From assembly GCF_001401755.1 (NCBI RefSeq), contig NZ_KQ474100.1:2884-66883 (forward strand): 64,000 nucleotides of DNA. The letters are read 5' to 3'. The notes under the pieces are model-generated. The model worked only from the letters and a program-made list of their open reading frames with translations, was not told the DNA's origin and did no database searches. Positions within the stretch are counted from its first letter, which is position 1. Every line of letters starts with the position of its first letter. The stretch is from Aquimarina longa SW024 (GTDB lineage Bacteria; Bacteroidota; Bacteroidia; Flavobacteriales; Flavobacteriaceae). Positions 38,186 to 47,119 of this stretch are shown here, piece after piece. The translations under genes were made by a program, and so were the position numbers.

Positions 38186-39091
38186 TTGAAGCTTACCATT
38201 TTAGGCTGTTATTCTGCCACCCCTAGAACATTTACGAATCCTACATCTCAGGTACTAGATATCAATAATCATCTTTTTTTGATTGATTGTGGAGAAGGAA
38301 CTCAGGTAGAGTTAAGAAGAAATAAAATTCGATTTTCTAGAATACAACATATTTTTATTTCACACCTACACGGTGATCATTTCTTTGGATTGATTGGTTT
38401 AGTATCTACATTTAGAATGCTTGGTAGAGATACACCACTTCATATTTATGGACCTAAAGGCATTAAGGAGGTAATTACATTACAATTAAAGTTATCTAAC
38501 TCTTGGACAGATTACCCTCTTCATTTTCATGAACTTACTGCTTCGGAATCAGAAATTATTTACGAAGATGATAAAGTTGTGGTACGTACAATACCTTTAC
38601 AACATCGAATCTATTGTAATGGTTTTTTGTTTCAGGAAAAACAAGGAGATCGAACATTATTGATTGATAAAGTACTGAATTATGATATAGATAAAGCCTA
38701 TTATAAGTCAATTAAAAGAGGAAAAGATGTTATTTTAGATAATGGTAATGTAATCCTTAATAAAGAGCTTACAGGTCCTCCTAAGCCTGCTAAAAGCTAT
38801 GCGTATTGTAGTGATACGAAGTATGATGAATCAAAAATAGCATTGATCAAAAACGCTACAGTATTATATCACGAATCCACTTTTTTAGAAAGCCATAAAC
38901 ATTTATGTGCTATGACAGGGCATAGCTCAGCTATTGAAGCGGCCAGTATTGCTAAAAAAGCTAATGTAGGAACCTTAATTCTGGGGCATTATTCTACTAG
39001 ATACAATACGATTGAAATGTTTAAGGATGAAGCTAAAACTGTTTTTGATAACGTGGAAATAGCAGATGATGGTAAAGTGTTTAACTATTGA
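38186..39091 (+). CDS. rnz: Ribonuclease Z
   Basis: The 301-residue metallo-beta-lactamase nuclease processes tRNA 3' ends. The HLHGDH zinc motif is at residues 60-65, and other metal ligands are in LQHRIY, YCSDTKYDE, TGHSSA and LGHYSTR. The start is TTG 38186, directly giving MKLTILGCYSATPRTF, which is the standard N-terminus; no ATG is in frame nearby. It is followed by pdxH after 76 bases. Confidence 0.93.
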   Translation: MKLTILGCYSATPRTFTNPTSQVLDINNHLFLIDCGEGTQVELRRNKIRFSRIQHIFISHLHGDHFFGLIGLVSTFRMLGRDTPLHIYGPKGIKEVITLQLKLSNSWTDYPLHFHELTASESEIIYEDDKVVVRTIPLQHRIYCNGFLFQEKQGDRTLLIDKVLNYDIDKAYYKSIKRGKDVILDNGNVILNKELTGPPKPAKSYAYCSDTKYDESKIALIKNATVLYHESTFLESHKHLCAMTGHSSAIEAASIAKKANVGTLILGHYSTRYNTIEMFKDEAKTVFDNVEIADDGKVFNY

Positions 39092-39167
39092 ATACTGATA
39101 AAAAATAATAACTGATTATTATTTTCTGTGCTTCAAAAATAAGTAAATTGCATATTATTTTTTAATT

Positions 39168-39812
39168 ATGAATAGAGATCTTACAGCATATAGAAAGTCA
39201 TACGAAAAAAGTTTTTTAGAAGAAGAAGATCTTCCGGAATCTCCTGTTGTACTTTTTTCTGATTGGTTTAAACAAGTAGAGGCAGCAGGTGGTGTTGAAG
39301 AAGCTAATGCAATGACAATTACTACTACAGGATTGGATGGGTATCCAAAGGCTAGAATAGTATTACTTAAGCATTTTGATGAAAAAGGTTTTGTGTTTTA
39401 CACCAATTATGATTCAGAAAAAGGGAAGGCTATAGCACATAATAATAAGGTTTGTATTTCTTTTTTTTGGCCTAATTTAGAACGGCAAGTTATAATCAAA
39501 GGAATTGCATTAAAAATAGAAGAAGAGATTAGTTTGCGTTATTTTCTATCACGTCCTAGAGGAAGTCAATTAGGAGCTTTGGCTTCTGATCAGAGCAATG
39601 TGATCAAATCTAGAGAGTATTTAGAAAAAAGATTAAAATCACTAGAAAGTGAATACAAAGATAAAGAAATTCCAAAACCTCAATCTTGGGGAGGATATTG
39701 TATTGAACCTATAGAGTTCGAATTCTGGCAAGGTAGAGCCAATCGGTTACATGATCGTATTCGATTTTCTAATCAAAAAGGGAGTTGGATAAAAGAAAGA
39801 TTATCACCATGA
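39168..39812 (+). CDS. pdxH: Pyridoxamine 5'-phosphate oxidase
   Basis: The 214-residue FMN enzyme oxidises pyridoxamine/pyridoxine 5'-phosphate to PLP. Motifs are KARIVLLKHFDEKGFVFYTN for FMN, FFWPNLERQVIIKG, SRPRGSQLGALASDQS, and the C-terminal EFWQGRANRLHDR with RLSP end. All are full length. It is the last gene of the pyr-rnz-pdxH plus-strand run and faces the convergent DUF11/OmpA gene. No clear terminator hairpin is seen between them. Confidence 0.95.
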   Translation: MNRDLTAYRKSYEKSFLEEEDLPESPVVLFSDWFKQVEAAGGVEEANAMTITTTGLDGYPKARIVLLKHFDEKGFVFYTNYDSEKGKAIAHNNKVCISFFWPNLERQVIIKGIALKIEEEISLRYFLSRPRGSQLGALASDQSNVIKSREYLEKRLKSLESEYKDKEIPKPQSWGGYCIEPIEFEFWQGRANRLHDRIRFSNQKGSWIKERLSP

Positions 39813-39867
39813 TACTACGATAATCTAATCTTTAGGTTATACTTACTACATAGAGATAAGATGGGTA

Positions 39868-42069
39868 TTACATGATTACGAAACTAGATCGTCTATTTTT
39901 CTGATATTGATCTTCAGAACAATTTTGACCATCTTTACAATTATTAACAGGTTTGCTTTCCCCAAAACCAATATATGATAGAATTCTATTTTTAGATATA
40001 TTACATTTAACTAGGTAGTTATATATTGATTTAGCTCTTTTTTGTGAAAGAGTTAAATTGTAACTTTCTCCTCCTCGGCTATCAGAATGTGTTTCTATCT
40101 TTATTACCATGTTTGGGTAATCTTCTTTCATAATTCGTACCACTTTGTTAAGCTCAGTTTTTGCTTTTTGAGTGATTTCCCATTTATCAAAATCAAAATA
40201 AATTTCATTTAAATTTATAAGATCATTTATTGTTTTGTTTAATTTTACATCTGATTTTAAGGATGATTTTGGAGTAGTAGGATATTGTACGATATCTTCA
40301 GAGGTGATCCCTCCACTTTTAGTATTTCCAGATTTACTTATTTTATCTGTCTCTACAGGGATATTTGTATTAAACTGATTATTGATTTTCTTTTTAGAAA
40401 TAGATACAAGACGATCTACATTAGGACAGTTTAATGTGCTAATATCAATAGCTAATTTAAATTGATAAAAATCGGGTAGCTTACAAGAATTAATATGGTT
40501 ATAGCCTTTAGAGTATTTAACAGTTTCATTTAATGTTCCATTAAATTCAGCTGTAATAGGTTGATCCACTACCATTATGTCATCTATAGTGTTGATTGAC
40601 TCGCAACTAGTATCAACAATAACATTATAACTAATTTTAAAAGGCTCACTATCTTTTTTTACCATTTTATTGGGTATAATAAATTTTAATACTCTCGAAG
40701 TTTTATCAAAATTTACCTTAATTTTTTTAGTTGGTACTACTAATGATTTTTCAGAAAAGATTACATTTTTAGGTAAAATATCTTTAATAATAGTATTCTT
40801 AGCGTCATCATTACCATCATTATATACCGTAAGATTGTATGTTATTTCTTGATTGGGAGTCAAAACATCATTGGGGTTGATATAATTATTATTATCAGTA
40901 TGCTTTGATCTTTTTACAATGTGTATAGCAGGCTCATATATTTCTATGCTAAATGCTACTGCCATTACAGAATACCCATCATTGTTGGTTGATAATCTAA
41001 ATTTAGCTTCAGTTTGGTTATTACCAATGATACTGTTTCTTATATTTTTAATATCGAATAGATCAGCATCATATCCTAATGTATTCTGACTAGCAGGTAC
41101 TCTAGATGTAATATTTTTTCCGTTTTCGGTTATATTGGCATTAAAAAAGTTATTCATAGGATTAACACCATCTGCAAGACTTTTATATTTATTACTTTCA
41201 TTAGATAATGCCTGAAAACGATCTCCAATAATTCCTTTATCACCTTCATATGCAATTACGCCTATTTTACCATGAACAGCTCCTTTTGGGATGGTTTGAA
41301 AATTATTAAAAGAGAATGCTACGGGTTTTGCTTTGGAATCAATATTTACAAACCCATCATATATGTAAAATCTTTTTCGAGGTTTGGTATCATCTTCATA
41401 AACAACCACCATTGTCCATCCTGCAGCTAGACCATTACCTAAGGATTGATCATCATTTATAGCAGATGTTGTAGCAGGAATATTTGCAACAGTGTATGTG
41501 CCTAATGGATTTTCTAGACCTAATACATCTGCAGTAATGTCTTTATAGCATGAATATTGCTGAAACAATGAGTTATCATCTTTGTAATAGTCATGGATTA
41601 CTTTACCATCATTAATAGTAACATAAGATTTTTGTCCAGGATATTTTATTTTTATAGAGGTAATATCATGTTCTCTGGTTTCATCAGCATAAGCAGCGGT
41701 CCAATATAGACCTACATGTTTAATTGTATTACATTTAGAGTTTATATTTAGATCTGCGCTACTAGAATTAAACGTACTAGGATCATTATCAATATCGATA
41801 AACCCCATTCTAAATTGATTGTTTAATCCACCATTGTTGTAACTTTTATTAGGATCGAATATGCCAGATCCATCATCATTACTTACTTTGCCTAAAATTG
41901 TGTTAGATACAAATTTAAAATCTCCCTTAAGCGTTAATTCAGTACGTTTCTTAAGAGGTACTTCTACCTGACTATACATCATAGACAATCCAAGGAAATA
42001 TAGAAGAACTATTATCCATGAATTATAAAACCATACAAGGCTTTTTTTATTAGAAATAACTTTTTCCAC
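39868..42069 (-). CDS. Secreted DUF11 / OmpA-domain surface protein
   Basis: The 733-residue protein has an N-terminal signal or anchor (WIIVLLYFLGLSMMYSQ). A large strand-rich N-terminal region lies at about 60-375, with YVTINDGKVIHDYYKDDN and similar beta motifs. A DUF11-like Ig domain follows at about 380-480 (LTPNQEITYNLTVYNDGNDD). The C-terminal OmpA domain at about 615-733 has YFDFDKWEI, IETHSDSRGG and NRRSSFVIM, so it binds peptidoglycan. It resembles surface or gliding-associated Bacteroidota proteins, but no T9SS C-terminal signal is present because the OmpA domain ends the chain. The gene stands alone. Confidence 0.85.
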   Translation of the reverse strand: MEKVISNKKSLVWFYNSWIIVLLYFLGLSMMYSQVEVPLKKRTELTLKGDFKFVSNTILGKVSNDDGSGIFDPNKSYNNGGLNNQFRMGFIDIDNDPSTFNSSSADLNINSKCNTIKHVGLYWTAAYADETREHDITSIKIKYPGQKSYVTINDGKVIHDYYKDDNSLFQQYSCYKDITADVLGLENPLGTYTVANIPATTSAINDDQSLGNGLAAGWTMVVVYEDDTKPRKRFYIYDGFVNIDSKAKPVAFSFNNFQTIPKGAVHGKIGVIAYEGDKGIIGDRFQALSNESNKYKSLADGVNPMNNFFNANITENGKNITSRVPASQNTLGYDADLFDIKNIRNSIIGNNQTEAKFRLSTNNDGYSVMAVAFSIEIYEPAIHIVKRSKHTDNNNYINPNDVLTPNQEITYNLTVYNDGNDDAKNTIIKDILPKNVIFSEKSLVVPTKKIKVNFDKTSRVLKFIIPNKMVKKDSEPFKISYNVIVDTSCESINTIDDIMVVDQPITAEFNGTLNETVKYSKGYNHINSCKLPDFYQFKLAIDISTLNCPNVDRLVSISKKKINNQFNTNIPVETDKISKSGNTKSGGITSEDIVQYPTTPKSSLKSDVKLNKTINDLINLNEIYFDFDKWEITQKAKTELNKVVRIMKEDYPNMVIKIETHSDSRGGESYNLTLSQKRAKSIYNYLVKCNISKNRILSYIGFGESKPVNNCKDGQNCSEDQYQKNRRSSFVIM

Positions 42070-42447
42070 TTTTTTGCTTTTTTATAACCCTATAATAATC
42101 GATATTATGAGTTTGTACTCATAATATTGGGGGTAACACTATGATTTAAGGGAAAACCGTATGTAAATTTATATTTTAACATTTGATTTTGTTAGAAAAA
42201 AAACACATTTTCGATGTAAATGCTGTTTTTATCGATTAAAGCCATAGGTTGTATTCTATTCATTTTCATTATTTTACCTTTTTTTAAATTGCTTTTTATT
42301 ACGATTTGAGATTTTAAAAAGCAAGAATTATCATTTTATTTTTTATACAAAAAATGATATTTTATGCACTTAATAGTAAGATTTGTAAAATCGAATCCTT
42401 AAACTTGTATAAAATAACTATGTTTCTATAAAAATAGTATTGGGGTT
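42070..42447. other. Divergent intergenic region
   Basis: This 378-base AT-rich gap between the DUF11/OmpA gene (-) and the polyphosphate operon (+) must carry both promoters. I see no hairpin, small gene or clear TAnnTTTG box. Confidence 0.3.
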
Positions 42448-42933
42448 ATGAAAACTTTATATATGATTAGGCATGCAAAATCCTCATGGGAATTTGATTT
42501 ACCTGATATTAAAAGACCACTTAATGAAAAAGGATTGAGAGATGCTGAATTAGTTGGCGAAGAGCTGAAAACACTGATAAAATCATTAGATATGGTTTTG
42601 TGTAGCCCAGCAGAGAGGGCACGTACTACTGCAAGAATAATTACAAGTCATTTAGATATTTCTGAAGGTATATTTCATTTAGAACCGAATCTATATGATT
42701 TTGAAGGAAGTATGGTTATTGATATCATAAAAAAATGTAATGATCAGATTAATTCTTTAATGATATTCGGGCATAATCATGCCTTTACTTCTATAGCTAA
42801 TTTTTTTGGAGATAAACATATAGATAATTTACCTACAACAGGAGTAGTAGTGATGGAATTTGAAGATGATAAATGGAGTACTATATCTGTAGGAAAAACC
42901 CTAAGAGTAATTACCCCTAAAATTTTAAGATAA
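42448..42933 (+). CDS. SixA-type histidine phosphatase
   Basis: The 161-residue protein has catalytic MIRHAKSSW, with His9, and later FGHNHAF. The rest follows the SixA branch of the histidine phosphatase superfamily, which removes phosphate from phosphohistidine. It could act on a phosphorelay protein or on an NDP-like substrate. Its stop codon overlaps the ppk1 start by one base (TAATG), so it is the first gene of a polyphosphate operon. Confidence 0.9.
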   Translation: MKTLYMIRHAKSSWEFDLPDIKRPLNEKGLRDAELVGEELKTLIKSLDMVLCSPAERARTTARIITSHLDISEGIFHLEPNLYDFEGSMVIDIIKKCNDQINSLMIFGHNHAFTSIANFFGDKHIDNLPTTGVVVMEFEDDKWSTISVGKTLRVITPKILR

Positions 42934-45038
42934 TGTCGATAAACGTTAATAATCAGTATATTAATAGAGAATTAAGTTGGCTGCAATTTAATGCTAGAGT
43001 CTTGCAAGAAGCTGCAGATAATACAGTGCCGTTACTAGAAAGACTACGTTTTATTGGGATATTCTCAAATAATTTAGATGAATTTTTTAAAGTTAGATAT
43101 GCAACTATTAAAAGGATTGATCTGGCAGGAAAAGATGGCAAAAATGTATTAAAAGGTACAACAGCTAGTAAGTTATTAGAAAAAATAACAGCTATTGTTA
43201 TTAAACAACAAGCAGAAAGCCTTAAAACTATTGATAAAATAAAAAACGAACTAGAGAAACGTAATATTTTTATTATTACTGAAAATCAAGTAACTCCAGA
43301 TCAGGATGCCTTTATCCGTAATTATTTTGTGACTAAAGTTAGTCCAGCTCTAGTAACTTATATTCTTAATGATCTTGAAAAATTTCCTCATTTAAAAGAT
43401 AGTGTAGCATATCTAGCAGTAAAACTTGTTCTAAAAGAAATGATCCCCAAAGAAGGAAGAATTTCTAAAATATTGCAACAAACTACTAAAGAGAAGATAT
43501 ATGCTCTGATTGAAATCCCTAAGAATACAGAACGATTTGTAGTACTTCCAGAAAAAGAAGGGAAACAATACATTATCATTTTAGATGATTTAATACGATA
43601 CTGTATGCATATTAATTTTAGTATTTTTGATTATATAAGCGCATCAGCTCATATGATTAAAATTACTAGAGATGCGCAGTTAGATTTTGATAATGATCTA
43701 AGTAAAAGTTTTATTCAAAAAATTTCTAGTAGCGTAAAATCTAGAAGAGACGGTGAACCAGTTCGATTTGTTTATGATAAAACTATAGAAAAAGATACTC
43801 TTGATTTTTTAATGCAAAAAATGGGAGTAGATAATACAGATAGTATAATACCTGGAGGAAGATATCATAATCGTAGAGATTACATGAATTTTCCAGATTT
43901 ACAGGATTTACAGTTGGTATATCAACAAATAAAACCTTTAGCAATACCAGGATTAGTTTTACAAGGTAGTCTACTCGATAAAATAGCTAAAAAAGATTTT
44001 TTACAGTATACACCTTACCATACTTTTTCTTATACCGTAAAGTTTTTAAGAGAAGCTGCAATTGATCCTAAAGTAAAAAGTATAAAAATTACAATATATA
44101 GATTGGCTAGCATATCACATATAGCTAGTTCTTTAATAAATGCCGCTAAGAATGGAAAAAAAGTACTTGTACAAATAGAATTACAAGCTCGTTTTGATGA
44201 AGCAGCCAATATCCGCTATGCAGAGCAAATGCAAAGAGAAGGTGTGAACCTAATTTTTGGTGTTACAGGGTTAAAAGTTCATTGCAAAGCATGTGTAATT
44301 GAACGAGAAGAAAAAGGAAAATTAAAGAGGTATGGTTTTATAAGTACAGGAAACTTTAATGAGTCTACAGCAAAAATCTATACAGATTATACACTGTTTA
44401 CCACAAATGAAGCAATCTTAAAAGAAACAAATAGGATCTTTAAGTTTTTTGAAATAAATTATAAAGTATACCGATATAAGCATTTATTAGTTTCTCCCCA
44501 TTATACGAGATCATCTTTAGTAAAACTAATAGATAAAGAGATTGATAATGTTAAAGCTGGTAAAGAATCATGGATTAAGCTAAAACTGAATAGTATTAGC
44601 GATTATGATATGATTGATAAGTTATATGAAGCTAGCAGAGCAGGAGTAAAAATAGATTTAATTATACGTGGTATTTGTTGTTTAGTTCCAGGCATTCCAG
44701 AGATGAGCGAAAATATAAGAGTAATAAGTATAATCGATAAATTTCTTGAACACCCTAGATTATACATGTTTCATAATGGAGGAGATCCAAAAGTATATAT
44801 ATCATCAGCCGATTGGATGACACGTAATCTAGATAGAAGAGTGGAGATATCTTGTCCGATCTATGATGAAGATATTAAATTAGAATTAATGGAAACTTTT
44901 GATATTTGCTGGAGTGATAATGTCAAAGCTAGAAAACTTTCTAAAAACCAAGATAATGCGTACATTAGAAATGATAAACCTAAAGTAAGGTCACAAATAG
45001 CAACATATAACTATTATTTAAAAAAACTAGGAAATTAA
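42933..45038 (+). CDS. ppk1: Polyphosphate kinase 1
   Basis: The 701-residue enzyme makes polyphosphate from ATP. The N-terminal domain has REL SW-like RELSWLQFNARVLQEA and SNNLDEFFKVR. The catalytic region includes GRYHNRRDYM, the phosphorylated His in GLKVHCKACVIE near residue 450, and GFISTGNFNESTAKIYTDY. A second conserved His segment, IIRGICCLVPG, follows, and near the end come WMTRNLDRRVEISCPI. It lies in an operon with a SixA-like phosphatase and an exopolyphosphatase-family gene (five bases after its stop). Confidence 0.95.
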   Translation: MSINVNNQYINRELSWLQFNARVLQEAADNTVPLLERLRFIGIFSNNLDEFFKVRYATIKRIDLAGKDGKNVLKGTTASKLLEKITAIVIKQQAESLKTIDKIKNELEKRNIFIITENQVTPDQDAFIRNYFVTKVSPALVTYILNDLEKFPHLKDSVAYLAVKLVLKEMIPKEGRISKILQQTTKEKIYALIEIPKNTERFVVLPEKEGKQYIIILDDLIRYCMHINFSIFDYISASAHMIKITRDAQLDFDNDLSKSFIQKISSSVKSRRDGEPVRFVYDKTIEKDTLDFLMQKMGVDNTDSIIPGGRYHNRRDYMNFPDLQDLQLVYQQIKPLAIPGLVLQGSLLDKIAKKDFLQYTPYHTFSYTVKFLREAAIDPKVKSIKITIYRLASISHIASSLINAAKNGKKVLVQIELQARFDEAANIRYAEQMQREGVNLIFGVTGLKVHCKACVIEREEKGKLKRYGFISTGNFNESTAKIYTDYTLFTTNEAILKETNRIFKFFEINYKVYRYKHLLVSPHYTRSSLVKLIDKEIDNVKAGKESWIKLKLNSISDYDMIDKLYEASRAGVKIDLIIRGICCLVPGIPEMSENIRVISIIDKFLEHPRLYMFHNGGDPKVYISSADWMTRNLDRRVEISCPIYDEDIKLELMETFDICWSDNVKARKLSKNQDNAYIRNDKPKVRSQIATYNYYLKKLGN

Positions 45039-45043
45039 TTATT

Positions 45044-45943
45044 TTGTTAACTATAGAAAAATATGGAGCTATTGATATTGGCTCTAATGCAGTAAGATTA
45101 TTGATAAGCAGTATCCACGAAGAAGAAGGTAAGGTTACTAGGTTTAAAAAAACAAGCCTTATTCGTGTGCCTATACGGTTGGGAGAAGATGTTTTTAAAT
45201 CCAAGCGAGTTTCTTCAGAAAATATTGTAAGAATGATTGATGCAATGCAAGCTTATCAGCTATTAATGAAAACACATAAAGTTGTTAGATATAAAGCATG
45301 TGCTACATCAGCAATGAGAGAAGCTGAGAATGGAGAAGAGTTAGTTCAGCTGATAAAGGAAAAAACAGGTATTCAGATAAATATTATTGATGGAAAGGAT
45401 GAAGCAGCTATAATTGCGATGACAGACCTTAATGAATTAGTTAATACAGACGCTACTTATTTATATGTAGATGTAGGAGGAGGTAGTACTGAGTTTACTC
45501 TTTATGATAGTGGAAATACGATTGTCTCTAAATCTTTTAAATTAGGTACAGTGAGACTTCTTAATAATTTGGTTTCTAGTGATATATGGGTGGATGTAGA
45601 GCAATGGATTAAAGAAAATACAAAAAATTATACAGCAATATCACTAATTGGGTCAGGAGGAAACATTAATAATATTTTTAAGAATAGCAATAAAACTACA
45701 GGTAAAACCTTATCATTTTTGTATCTAAGCTCTTATTATAAATTACTGAATTCTCTAACTTATGAGGAAAGAATCTGGCAACTTAATTTAAATCAAGATA
45801 GGGCAGACGTTATTATTCCAGCAACTCGGATCTACCTCTCTGCTATGAAGTGGAGTGGTGCTAGAGAAATTTATGTTCCCAAAATAGGACTGTCTGATGG
45901 AATTATAAAATCATTGTATAATGAAAAACAAAATGATGAGTAA
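45044..45943 (+). CDS. Ppx/GppA exopolyphosphatase-family protein
   Basis: This 299-residue ASKHA-fold phosphatase starts at TTG 45044, giving KYGAIDIGSNAVRLLIS, the phosphate-binding loop. The second loop YLYVDVGGGSTEFTLYD and SLIGSGGNINNIF follow. It lacks the C-terminal HD domain of E. coli Ppx, so it is the short, about 300-residue type. Such proteins split polyphosphate or pppGpp. The operon with ppk1 favours polyphosphate. The stop codon is inside the terminator hairpin that closes the operon. Confidence 0.9.
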   Translation: MLTIEKYGAIDIGSNAVRLLISSIHEEEGKVTRFKKTSLIRVPIRLGEDVFKSKRVSSENIVRMIDAMQAYQLLMKTHKVVRYKACATSAMREAENGEELVQLIKEKTGIQINIIDGKDEAAIIAMTDLNELVNTDATYLYVDVGGGSTEFTLYDSGNTIVSKSFKLGTVRLLNNLVSSDIWVDVEQWIKENTKNYTAISLIGSGGNINNIFKNSNKTTGKTLSFLYLSSYYKLLNSLTYEERIWQLNLNQDRADVIIPATRIYLSAMKWSGAREIYVPKIGLSDGIIKSLYNEKQNDE

Positions 45944-45971
45944 GTATATAAGGTATACCTACTCATCATTT
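45931..45971 (+). terminator. Terminator overlapping the ppx stop codon
   Basis: A 12-bp arm, AAATGATGAGTA, pairs with TACTCATCATTT, and GTATA/TATAC extends the stem inside. It is followed by TTACTTTTT. Confidence 0.8.
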
Positions 45972-46139
45972 TTACTTTTTAAGCTCAGGGAAAAACCTTT
46001 TTTAGCATAAGAATAAGTTATAGTTCTAATAGTGTTTCATACAATATTTTGTTTACTCTAATTTATTACAATAAATGCTTTCTTTTTCTTTTAAGATAAA
46101 TTCAAACGAGAACTAATCTGATTCATTTTAGAAATGATA

Positions 46140-46796
46140 TTATACAGATAAGTAATTGAAAAACTCTTTTTTTAAGACGATTTTTTGTTGCTGATATTTT
46201 ATTAGAGATTTATATTTTAGTTTTTGTATAATAATATTAACACTTACCCTTGATGTTCTAATATAGTTAGCGAGTTCTTCCTGATCTAAAGGAGAATTGA
46301 TTATTATATTTTCTGAGTCAGGGCACGAATGCCCGAATTTTTCTTTAAATTCTACAAAAACTTCTATTAATCTTAATGGAGTAGATTTAATATTCAAAAC
46401 TCTAATTCGTTCTTCAAATAAACGATGTTTCTCTTTCCAGATTAAAAATAAATCTTTTTGAAGATGATTATTTTGGCGTATAATTTCATGAATACTATTC
46501 ATGCTAAATTTATGAATAATCGTTTTTTTATCAATAGATTTAAAATTGTAACTAACATTTGAGTTTTTAAATGTTTCACTACCTCCGAATGTTTGATTTT
46601 TATGAAGTATAGCTACAATCACTTCATGTCCGTTCTCATTAATACAACTAACTTTTACAACACCTTCTACAATAAAAGATATATTATCCACAATATCTTC
46701 TTTATGTACGATGTACTCATTTAGAGTATATGTACTATGCATATAGATATCATTTTTTGTTAGAATGTTGAGTAATTCTAAGCTTGTCCAGTTCAT
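46140..46796 (-). CDS. Crp/Fnr-family transcriptional regulator
   Basis: The 218-residue protein has a cyclic-nucleotide-binding-like beta barrel (about 20-125) with VVKVSCINENGHEVIVAIL. The C-terminal winged HTH has LDQEELANYIRTSRVSVNIIIQKLK. No Cys cluster of FNR type is seen, so the signal is probably a small molecule or none. It is divergent from the adenylation/ferric-reductase-like gene at 47120 across a 320-base gap, and so is its natural candidate regulator. Confidence 0.85.
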   Translation of the reverse strand: MNWTSLELLNILTKNDIYMHSTYTLNEYIVHKEDIVDNISFIVEGVVKVSCINENGHEVIVAILHKNQTFGGSETFKNSNVSYNFKSIDKKTIIHKFSMNSIHEIIRQNNHLQKDLFLIWKEKHRLFEERIRVLNIKSTPLRLIEVFVEFKEKFGHSCPDSENIIINSPLDQEELANYIRTSRVSVNIIIQKLKYKSLIKYQQQKIVLKKEFFNYLSV

Positions 46797-47119
46797 TTTT
46801 TTAACTTTTTTTTATGTGTATAACTAAGGATAAACTAGTGTAGTTGTTAAAATATTGTTATATTAATAATAATATTCTTCCAATTAACAAGCATTTTTTT
46901 TACGGGTTAACCATAAAATAGACTTTCTGATAAGTAATATATAGATGATTTTGTGTTAGATTTTTTATATCAAAACTTTTTTGGTTGCTATAATTTTGAG
47001 CTATGACATTATTAAATATTTCATTAATCTTAATTATATATTATTATGAATTATCAAAATTTATCACTGTATAATCCTTTTGTTGTTTTTAGAAACAATT
47101 TGATTAGATCTTTCAATTA
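46797..47119. promoter_or_regulatory. Divergent promoter region, Crp-like regulator and TmpL-like gene
   Basis: The gap holds both promoters. TAATTTTG at 46991-46998 matches the -7 element TAnnTTTG in the plus direction, with no clear -33 partner. No perfect Crp-type palindrome was seen by eye. Confidence 0.35.
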
